Shown here piece by piece: positions 1 through 4,909 of a stretch of DNA of 6,404 bases. The position numbers and the translations under genes are program-made. Source of the stretch: Actinomycetes bacterium (GTDB lineage Bacteria > Actinomycetota > Actinomycetes > Actinomycetales > Cellulomonadaceae); the NCBI GenBank assembly GCA_023412515.1, contig JAEYNO010000120.1, forward strand, positions 1-6,404, in the 5' to 3' direction. The notes beneath the pieces were generated by a model. The model was not told the origin of the DNA. It searched no databases and saw only the letters and a list, made by a program, of their open reading frames with translations. Numbering within the stretch: the stretch's first letter is position 1; every line of letters begins with the position of its first letter.

Positions 1-43
1 ACCCCCACCCCCCGAGGCGCCCCCGCCCGGTCCCGCACGTCCC

Positions 44-52
44 GAGGAAGGA
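44..52 (+). promoter_or_regulatory. Ribosome binding site of the HtaA-domain surface protein gene
   Basis: The purine run GAGGAAGGA lies five bases before the ATG at 58 and is a strong Shine-Dalgarno match. It supports that ATG as the start. No promoter is recognisable in the 43 bases before it, so the promoter and any iron operator for this gene lie outside the window. Confidence 0.8.
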
Positions 53-57
53 ACACG

Positions 58-165
58 ATGGAACGACGAACGACGACCCGCGCGAGACGCGGGCTGACGG
101 CGGCGCTCACCGCGCTCGTCATGAGCCTGGGGGCCGCGGTCGCCGCGCTCCCGGCCGCCGCGGCG
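58..165 (+). other. Signal peptide coding region
   Basis: Residues 1-36 have a basic N-region (ERR, RARR), a hydrophobic Ala/Leu/Val core at about 13-31, and an Ala-rich end (LPAAAA) suited to signal peptidase I, with cleavage near A36. There is no lipobox cysteine. The Arg pair is not followed by the usual hydrophobic Tat pattern, so Sec export is more likely. Confidence 0.8.
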
Positions 166-2520
166 GGGGGACCCGAGGTCACGGTGCAGCAGACGGCCGC
201 GGCCGACGGCACGCTCGACCTCGTGGTCACCGGGACGGGGTTCGAGGCGGCCGTGGCCGGGCCCGGCATCTACGTGGCCGTGGGACCGAAGGTCGGCGCC
301 GACTGGTTCGTCGACGCGTCGCGCTTCCAGAAGGTCAAGTGGGTCAGCGTGTCGGCGAACGCCGAGACCGACTCGCGCGCGCCGCTCACGCCGCAGGGCA
401 CGTTCGAGCTCACGATCACCGGCGTCGCACCGACGTTCACCGGCGGCGGCACGACGTACGACCACGCGACGACGCCGTTCCAGGTGCTGACGATGGCCGC
501 GCACGGGTCGCCCGACCGGTCGCTCGACACCGCGACGGCGCTGACGTTCCCGACGCCCGAGCCGACGCCCGAGCCGACCCCCGAGCCGACGGTCGAGCCC
601 TCCCCGGAACCGACGCCCGACCCGGGCGCCGCTCCCGCCGTGCGCGTGTCGCGGACCGCGCTCTCGGCGGACGGCTCGACCACCGTCACGGTCGAGGGCA
701 CGGGCTTCCTGCCCTCGCTCGCGACCGGGACGCGACCGCCGCTGGCGGGGCGCGCCGCGGGTGTGTACGTCGTCTTCGGCGCCTTCCCCGAGGTGTGGGG
801 CGCGTCGCAGGGCGCACCGTCGTCCGCGCGCGCGGCGACCGGCGCGACGCGCTGGGCCGTGCCGGCGGACTCGATGGCGACGATCGGCGGCCCCGGCGCG
901 GGTGCCGTCGAGCTGCGGCCGGACGGGTCGTTCACCGCCGAGGTCGTCGTCGACAAGGCGGCGGTCGACGCGAAGTCGCCGGCCGCGGGTGCGCGGTACG
1001 GCATCTACACGTACGCCGGCTCGGGTGCCGTCGTCGCCGCCTACGAGACGGCGACCCCGCTGACGTTCACGTCCCCGGAGCCGACGCCCGAGCCGACCCC
1101 GGAGCCGACCCCGGAGCCGACCCCCGAGCCGACGCCCGAGCCCAGCCCCGAGCCGACGCCCGGTCCCGCCGTGACCGTGGACCGCACGGTCCGCGCCGAC
1201 GGCCGGCTCGACCTCACGGTCCGCGGCACGGGCTTCGCCGCGGCCGCCGCCGGCCCCGGGCTGTACGTCGCGGTCGGACCGAAGGTCGGCGACCGCTGGT
1301 ACGCCGACGCGTCCCGGTTCCAGCAGGCGAAGTGGGTGAGCGCGCGCACGACCGCCGAGACGGCGACGACCGCGCCGCTCGCGGCCGACGGCTCGTTCAC
1401 GGTGCACCTCACGGGCGTCGCGGCGACGTTCACGGGCGGCGGCGTGGCGTACGACCACGCGACGACGCCGTTCCAGGTGCTGACGATGGCCGCGCACGGC
1501 TCGTCCGACCGGTCGTTCGACACCGCGACGCCGCTCTCGTTCGCCGGGACGCCCGCGCTCCCGGGCGTGGGCGAGCCGACCCCGGCCCCGGTCGAGGCCG
1601 GGACAGTCACGGTCGAGGGTCTGACGTCGGGGCGGGTCGTCGCCGGCGGTGAGCTCACGGTGACCGGCAGCGGGTTCGGCGCGGGCGAGACGGGCATCCG
1701 CCTCGAGCTGCGCTCCGACCCGGTGGTGCTGGCCGCGAACCTCACGGCGGACGCGTCGGGCGTCGTCACGGCGACCGTCACGGTCCCGGCCGGCACGCCG
1801 GCCGGGCGCCACACCCTCGTGCTGGTGGGCGCCGGGCAGACGCTGACGCAGGAGATCACGGTCACGGCGGCGCCCGCGCGGTGCGTCGCGCGCGCCGTGA
1901 CGGGCGCGACCCTCACGTGGGGCGTGCGGGACTCGTTCCGCACGTACGTGACCGGGCCCGTCGCGGGTGGCGCGGTGACCGCCTCCGGCGTCTCGGGCGA
2001 CGGGCCGTGGACGTGGTCGGGCGGCGCCGGTCGCTTCAACCCGGACGGTCCCGCGGGGGCCGCCTCGTGGTCGGGCCGGGTGCACTTCACGGGCCACCAC
2101 GGCCAGCTCGACCTCACGGTGGCGGACCCGCGCGTGCAGGTGACGAGCGCGTCGTCGGCCGTGCTGACCGCGAGCGTCACGACGCCGGAGGGGTCGTCGC
2201 GCGTCACGCTCGCGACGCTCGCGCTGGGGTCGGGCTCGCGCACGGCCACCGCGGACCGCGTCGCGTACAGCGGCGTCCCGGCGACGCTGACGGCGGCGGG
2301 GGCGACGGCCTTCGCGGGCTTCTACCAGGCCGGCGAGTCGCTCGACCCGGTGTCGTTCACGCTGCCGCTCGGCGGCCAGGTCGAGTGCGACAGGTCGACG
2401 GGGCTCGCGGTGACCGGTGCTGACGCGGCCGGTGCCGCGGGTGCGGCGGTCGTCTTCGTCGCCCTGGGCACCGCGCTCGCGGTCGCGGCGCGGCGTCGTG
2501 CGCGGCTCGCGACCGTCTGA
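58..2520 (+). CDS. Secreted, sortase-anchored HtaA-domain haem-binding surface protein
   Basis: Predicted 820-residue wall protein that probably binds haem outside the cell and passes it towards a transporter. Residues 1-36 form a signal peptide (Arg-rich start, hydrophobic core, LPAAAA end). Modules follow: A (about 40-164), Pro-Thr-Glu linker, B (about 194-337), a second linker, C (about 371-495), an Ig-like module (about 515-603), and an HtaA domain (about 609-776). The HtaA domain has the family WGVxxSF(R)xY signature at W621-Y630. S626 and Y630 show the same i, i+4 spacing as the Ser/Tyr haem-site pair reported for Corynebacterium HtaA. H676, H680 and H681 (GHHG) are candidates for its conserved His. 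The only two cysteines I see, C609 and C777, bracket this domain and could form a disulfide. The end is LAVTG (783-787), a hydrophobic helix (about 791-811) and an RRRAR tail, a class E sortase-type signal. The convergent haem oxygenase supports a haem role. Haem binding itself is inferred. Confidence 0.88.
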   Translation: MERRTTTRARRGLTAALTALVMSLGAAVAALPAAAAGGPEVTVQQTAAADGTLDLVVTGTGFEAAVAGPGIYVAVGPKVGADWFVDASRFQKVKWVSVSANAETDSRAPLTPQGTFELTITGVAPTFTGGGTTYDHATTPFQVLTMAAHGSPDRSLDTATALTFPTPEPTPEPTPEPTVEPSPEPTPDPGAAPAVRVSRTALSADGSTTVTVEGTGFLPSLATGTRPPLAGRAAGVYVVFGAFPEVWGASQGAPSSARAATGATRWAVPADSMATIGGPGAGAVELRPDGSFTAEVVVDKAAVDAKSPAAGARYGIYTYAGSGAVVAAYETATPLTFTSPEPTPEPTPEPTPEPTPEPTPEPSPEPTPGPAVTVDRTVRADGRLDLTVRGTGFAAAAAGPGLYVAVGPKVGDRWYADASRFQQAKWVSARTTAETATTAPLAADGSFTVHLTGVAATFTGGGVAYDHATTPFQVLTMAAHGSSDRSFDTATPLSFAGTPALPGVGEPTPAPVEAGTVTVEGLTSGRVVAGGELTVTGSGFGAGETGIRLELRSDPVVLAANLTADASGVVTATVTVPAGTPAGRHTLVLVGAGQTLTQEITVTAAPARCVARAVTGATLTWGVRDSFRTYVTGPVAGGAVTASGVSGDGPWTWSGGAGRFNPDGPAGAASWSGRVHFTGHHGQLDLTVADPRVQVTSASSAVLTASVTTPEGSSRVTLATLALGSGSRTATADRVAYSGVPATLTAAGATAFAGFYQAGESLDPVSFTLPLGGQVECDRSTGLAVTGADAAGAAGAAVVFVALGTALAVAARRRARLATV
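175..549 (+). repeat. Surface module A (internal duplication, copy 1)
   Basis: Residues 40-164. The module opens with a beta-rich VTV...DGxLDLxVxGTGF segment, then GPGxYVAVGPKVG, W, DASRFQ, KWVS, TFTGGG, YDHATTPFQVLTMAAHG and DRSxDTAT. Copy 2 at 1168-1542 matches it almost block for block. Modules of this kind commonly accompany HtaA domains in actinobacterial surface proteins. Their own ligand is not known to me. H136 and H149 are the histidines in the conserved C-terminal block. Confidence 0.85.
550..627 (+). repeat. Pro-Thr-Glu linker 1
   Basis: Residues 165-190 are built from PTPE/EP tetrapeptide units, with DNA units close to GAGCCGACGCCC. Such extended acidic proline linkers usually space domains across the cell wall. 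The units are imperfect (one GTC Val codon, one Ser), so this tract looks older than linker 2. Confidence 0.85.
1075..1167 (+). repeat. Pro-Thr-Glu linker 2
   Basis: Residues 340-370 are about seven EPTP-type units. The DNA units alternate between GAGCCGACGCCC and GAGCCGACCCCG/C. Tandem units this similar are prone to slippage in multiples of 12 bases, so linker length may vary between strains without breaking the frame. Confidence 0.85.
1168..1542 (+). repeat. Surface module C (internal duplication, copy 2)
   Basis: Residues 371-495, the same length as module A, with the same ordered blocks (GTGF, GPGLYVAVGPKVG, DASRFQ, AKWVS, TFTGGG, YDHATTPFQVLTMAAHG). At DNA level 1448-1499 is identical to 455-506 over 52 bases, third codon positions included. 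Histidines H467 and H480 match H136 and H149 of module A. Module B, lying between them, is a longer relative that lacks these histidines. Confidence 0.85.
2404..2517 (+). other. LAVTG cell-wall sorting signal, membrane helix and basic tail
   Basis: Residues 783-820 contain LAVTG, then an Ala/Gly/Val/Leu-rich helix of about 20 residues, then RRRAR before the end. LAXTG in place of LPXTG is the motif associated with class E sortases of high-GC Actinobacteria. Covalent wall attachment is therefore inferred. No sortase gene is in the window. Confidence 0.85.
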
Positions 2521-2526
2521 CGTGCG

Positions 2527-2572
2527 GACGACGACGGGGGCGGCACCGACCGGTGCCGCCCCCGTCGTCGTC
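2527..2572. terminator. Bidirectional hairpin terminator between convergent genes
   Basis: A perfect inverted repeat with 22-bp arms (2527-2548 and 2551-2572) and only AC between them starts seven bases after the surface-protein stop and ends 18 bases before the hmuO stop. The arms centre on GGGGGCGGCACCG and its complement. Neither side has a T-run, as is common for actinobacterial hairpin terminators. Its symmetry and place suggest that it serves both genes. Confidence 0.85.
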
Positions 2573-2590
2573 GGTGCGGGTGCGTGCCGC

Positions 2591-3265
2591 TCAGGACAGG
2601 TGCGCCGCGCCCAGGTCGGCGAACATCGCGCGGTTGAGGCGGAACGCGAGCCGCGCCTCCTCGACCACGTCGGCGCGCTGCGCGGGCGTGAGGTCGAGCG
2701 CGTCGAGCCGCTCGCGGTACACGTCCTTGAACGGCTTGAGCTTGTGGATCTGCGGGAAGTCGTAGAACCGCACGCCGTCGCCGTCGAGCCCGTGGTGGCG
2801 CTCGATCATGCGCTTGAGCACCTGCCCGCCCGACAGGTCGCCGAGGTAGCGCGTGTAGGCGTGCGCGGCGTAGCGGGGCAGGTCGTCGCCGACCTCCTCG
2901 AGCCGCGCGACGTAGGCGGCGGTCGCGGGCAGGACGCGCACGCGCGTGCGCCAGTCGGGCCCGTGCAGGTGCGCGAGGTCCGCCTCGATCGCGGGCACGC
3001 GCTCGAGCTCGGCGAACACGAGCCCGGCGTCGGCGCCCGCGGCGACGAGCCGGTCGCCCGCGGCCTCGAGCGCGCGGTACACGGCGTGCTGCTGGGCCGC
3101 GAGGTCGGCGTACCCGGCGAGCGGCAGGCGCCCGTCGACGAGGTGCTCGACGAACGGCGAGCGCTCGGCGTCCTCGTGGTCGGCGCGCGTGCCGGCGCGC
3201 AGCGCGGCGGACAGCGGCACGTCCGCGTCGGTCCCGGGGGTCCGCTCGTCGGTCTGTGCGGTCAT
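2591..3265 (-). CDS. hmuO: Haem oxygenase (biliverdin-producing), HmuO type
   Basis: A 224-residue cytoplasmic enzyme that opens haem with O2 and reductant to give biliverdin, CO and Fe2+, supplying iron from imported haem. Its length fits the bacterial family (about 210-220 residues). H30 in the TRADHEDAE segment matches the proximal haem-ligand His near the N-terminus of Corynebacterium HmuO. YLGDLSGGQ at 140-148 is the distal-helix hallmark, with D143 the conserved Asp of the catalytic water network. RFYDF, HKLKPFKDVYRERLD and the final FADLG also follow HmuO closely. The ATG at 3265 is chosen because a GAGGAG site lies seven bases before it and the haem-binding helix begins soon after. 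The reading frame stays open to 3382, but that stretch carries the likely promoter. The gene converges on the HtaA-domain gene and diverges from hom. It is probably iron-repressed through the box at 3361-3379. Electron donors are not encoded here. Confidence 0.95.
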   Translation of the reverse strand: MTAQTDERTPGTDADVPLSAALRAGTRADHEDAERSPFVEHLVDGRLPLAGYADLAAQQHAVYRALEAAGDRLVAAGADAGLVFAELERVPAIEADLAHLHGPDWRTRVRVLPATAAYVARLEEVGDDLPRYAAHAYTRYLGDLSGGQVLKRMIERHHGLDGDGVRFYDFPQIHKLKPFKDVYRERLDALDLTPAQRADVVEEARLAFRLNRAMFADLGAAHLS

Positions 3266-3272
3266 GGGCGGG

Positions 3273-3278
3273 CTCCTC
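3273..3278 (-). promoter_or_regulatory. Ribosome binding site of hmuO
   Basis: On the - strand this reads GAGGAG, seven bases before the ATG at 3265. It decides that start over upstream in-frame codons. Confidence 0.8.
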
Positions 3279-3331
3279 GGTGCGGCGGGCGTGCTCGGGC
3301 ACGGGCGGGCGCGGCGGTGCCGCGACGGTTG

Positions 3332-3346
3332 CTGACAGAACGTCAG
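3332..3346. promoter_or_regulatory. Short inverted repeat in the hmuO leader, possible operator
   Basis: CTGAC-AGAAC-GTCAG is a perfect 5-bp dyad with a 5-base spacer. It lies just downstream of the proposed hmuO -10 element, at or near the expected transcription start. It is less G/C-rich than its surroundings. It could be an operator for a second regulator or a small 5' hairpin. No known regulator consensus is recognised. Confidence 0.35.
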
Positions 3347-3352
3347 GACGAC

Positions 3353-3382
3353 ACCGTAGATCAGGTGAGGCTGGCCTAACAA
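3353..3382 (-). promoter_or_regulatory. Putative hmuO promoter
   Basis: Read on the - strand, TTGTTA (3382-3377) and TACGGT (3358-3353) are separated by 18 bases. They resemble actinobacterial -35 (TTGACA-like) and -10 (TANNNT) elements. The start would be near 3346, leaving a leader of about 80 bases. The DtxR-like box fills the spacer and overlaps the -35. Assigned by eye. Confidence 0.5.
3361..3379. promoter_or_regulatory. DtxR/IdeR-like iron box at the hmuO promoter
   Basis: The 19 bases read TCAGGTGAGGCTGGCCTAA on the + strand. They match the published IdeR/DtxR consensus TTAGGTTAGGCTAACCTAA at 15 of 19 positions (14 of 19 on the other strand). The dyad is imperfect, with six of nine arm positions paired. 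It lies between the proposed -35 and -10 elements of hmuO, where a bound repressor would block RNA polymerase. Fe2+-loaded DtxR-family repressors control haem oxygenase in Corynebacterium, so repression in iron-replete cells is the likely outcome. Confidence 0.65.
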
Positions 3383-3412
3383 GACCGCGTGTCCAGGGTC
3401 GCCGCGCCCGCA

Positions 3413-3429
3413 GCCCGGACGGTCCGGGC
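3413..3429. promoter_or_regulatory. 17-bp perfect palindrome upstream of hom, possible operator
   Basis: GCCCGGAC-G-GTCCGGGC has perfect 8-bp arms around one base. It lies about 20 bases before the candidate hom -10 hexamer, so it would cover the region at and just above the -35. A homodimeric regulator of the threonine operon is possible. G/C-rich palindromes also arise by chance in such DNA, so the role is uncertain. Confidence 0.35.
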
Positions 3430-3443
3430 GGCGCGCGGGTCGC

Positions 3444-3461
3444 CCGCCCTATCCTGGGCGG
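3444..3461 (+). promoter_or_regulatory. Candidate -10 region of the hom-thrC-thrB operon, inside an inverted repeat
   Basis: TATCCT (3450-3455) fits the actinobacterial TANNNT -10 pattern and is the best candidate in the 160 bases before hom. It is flanked exactly by CCGCCC and GGGCGG, which are complementary. No good -35 is visible. Transcription would start near 3462, giving a leader of about 80 bases. In that leader I found no Thr/Ile-rich peptide with its own stop and no convincing riboswitch. Confidence 0.4.
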
Positions 3462-3531
3462 CGGTCGACGCCCTGCACGCGCGTGCGGGCGGCACCGACG
3501 ACACCCGCGCGGCCCGCCGGCCGCCCCGTCC

Positions 3532-3537
3532 GGAAGG
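3532..3537 (+). promoter_or_regulatory. Ribosome binding site of hom
   Basis: GGAAGG lies six bases before the GTG at 3544. It supports that GTG as the start, although the frame is open well upstream of it. Confidence 0.7.
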
Positions 3538-3543
3538 CACCCC

Positions 3544-4860
3544 GTGGTCCTCACGCCCGACGCCCCGTCCGTCCTGCGCATCGCCGTCCTCGGCTGCGGC
3601 GTCGTCGGCACGGAGGTCGTGCGCCGCCTGGTCACGGAGGCCGACGAGCTCGCGGCGCGCACGGGCGCGAAGCTCGAGCTCGTCGGCGTCGCGGTCCGGA
3701 CGCTCGACGCCGAGCGCGACCCGGTGGTCGACCGCGACCTGCTGACGACCGACGCCGACGACCTGGTCACGCGCGCCGACGTCGTCGTCGAGCTCATGGG
3801 CGGCATCGAGCCGGCGCGCTCGCTCGTGCTGCGCGCCGTCGAGCACGGCGCGTCGGTCGTCACCGCCAACAAAGCGCTGCTCGCGCAGGACGGCCCCGCC
3901 CTGTACCAGGCGGCCGACGCGGCGGGCGTCGACCTGTACTTCGAGGCCGCGGTCGCCGGCGCCATCCCGATCGTGCGGCCCGTGCGCGAGTCGCTGGCCG
4001 GCGACACCGTGCGGCGCGTGCTCGGGATCGTCAACGGCACCACCAACTACGTGCTCGACTCGATGACCACCACGGGCGACGGGCTCGACGAGGCCGTCGC
4101 CGAGGCGCAGGCGCTCGGCTACGCCGAGGCCGACCCCACCGCCGACGTCGAGGGCTACGACGCGGCCGCGAAGGCCGCGATCCTCGCGTCGCTCGCGTTC
4201 CACACGCGCGTCGCGCTCGACGACGTCGAGCGCGCGGGCATCACCGGGCTGACCGCGCAGGACGTCGAGTGGGCGGGGCGCACGGGCCACGTGCTCAAGC
4301 TCCTCGCGGTCGCCGAGCGTGCGCAGGGCGACGACGGCACCGCCGGCGTGCTCGTGCGCGTGCAGCCGACGCTCGTGCCTGCCGAGCACCCGCTTGCCGG
4401 CGTGCGCCAGGCGTTCAACGCGGTGTTCGTCGAGGCCGAGGCCGCGGGCGAGCTGATGTTCTACGGCCGCGGCGCCGGCGGCGCACCCACGGCGTCGGCC
4501 GTGCTCGGCGACCTCGTGTCGGTCGCGCGGCACCGTGTGCTGGGGGGCAAGGGGCCGGTCGAGTCCTCGCACGCCGACCTCCCGGTGCTCGACGCGGGTC
4601 ACGCGCGCTCGCGCTACCAGGTGCGCCTCGAGGTCGACGACCGCCCGGGCGTGCTCGCGCGCGTCGCGCACGCGCTCGCCGACCAGGACGTGTCGATCGA
4701 GTCGGTGCGCCAGACGCCCCAGGTCACCGGCGACGACGCGTCCGCGACGCTCGTCATCACGACCCACACCGCCCCCGTGCGCGCGCTGCGCGCGACCGTC
4801 GACGCCGTCGCCGCGCTCGACGTCGTGCGCCGCGTCGTGTCCGTGCTGCCGGTGCTCTGA
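3544..4860 (+). CDS. hom: Homoserine dehydrogenase with C-terminal ACT domain
   Basis: A 438-residue cytoplasmic enzyme that reduces aspartate semialdehyde to homoserine with NAD(P)H, the branch point to threonine and methionine. The N-terminal Rossmann domain has the dinucleotide loop GCGVVG at 17-22. ELMGGIEPA and TANKALLA (K110) follow. The catalytic domain has GIVNGTTNY at 161-169 and the signature EADPTADVEGYDAAAK at 195-210. By alignment with the yeast enzyme, D206 and K210 are the catalytic Asp/Lys pair. Residues from about 358 form an ACT domain (YQVRLEVDDRPGVLARVA), the usual site of threonine feedback control in actinobacterial enzymes. Length is normal for this class. The start is the GTG at 3544 after GGAAGG. 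It heads a likely operon with thrC (49-nt gap) and thrB. No lysA precedes it, unlike the argS-lysA-thrA-thrC-thrB order of Mycobacterium tuberculosis. Confidence 0.96.
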   Translation: MVLTPDAPSVLRIAVLGCGVVGTEVVRRLVTEADELAARTGAKLELVGVAVRTLDAERDPVVDRDLLTTDADDLVTRADVVVELMGGIEPARSLVLRAVEHGASVVTANKALLAQDGPALYQAADAAGVDLYFEAAVAGAIPIVRPVRESLAGDTVRRVLGIVNGTTNYVLDSMTTTGDGLDEAVAEAQALGYAEADPTADVEGYDAAAKAAILASLAFHTRVALDDVERAGITGLTAQDVEWAGRTGHVLKLLAVAERAQGDDGTAGVLVRVQPTLVPAEHPLAGVRQAFNAVFVEAEAAGELMFYGRGAGGAPTASAVLGDLVSVARHRVLGGKGPVESSHADLPVLDAGHARSRYQVRLEVDDRPGVLARVAHALADQDVSIESVRQTPQVTGDDASATLVITTHTAPVRALRATVDAVAALDVVRRVVSVLPVL

Positions 4861-4909
4861 GCGCGCAGCCCCCGTAGACCCACCCCACCCACCCGAGAGA
4901 GCCGAACCC

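Noticed and set aside
550..627. CRISPR-like or other array in the GAGCCGACGCCC repeats (also 1075-1167)
   Set aside because: The units are 12-base in-frame coding repeats with no spacers and encode Pro-Thr-Glu linkers.
3266..3382. N-terminal extension of hmuO upstream of the ATG at 3265 (open frame to 3382)
   Set aside because: The extra residues do not resemble any haem oxygenase N-terminus, a good GAGGAG site precedes 3265, and the stretch contains the likely promoter and iron box.
3487..3526. Hairpin in the hom leader (GGGCGGC at 3487-3493 with GCCGCCC at 3520-3526)
   Set aside because: A 7-bp G/C stem with a loop of about 26 bases is expected by chance in this composition, and no alternative structure or T-run suggests attenuation.
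3256..3543. Upstream extension of hom in the same frame
   Set aside because: The extension is Arg/Gly/Ala-rich filler with no homology to the family. The Rossmann loop begins 16 residues after the GTG at 3544, which has its own Shine-Dalgarno site.
3483..3543. Possible attenuator leader peptide before hom starting at the GTG at 3483
   Set aside because: The frame has only two Thr and no Ile near its start and runs on through hom in another frame without a stop, so it does not look like a regulatory leader peptide.
2322..4046. Long antisense open frames across the hom-thrC and surface-protein regions (for example - strand 2322-4046 and 3376-5490)
   Set aside because: They are Arg/Ala/Asp-rich, have no recognisable domains and lie opposite clearly coding sequence. 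Very high G+C removes stop codons in all frames.
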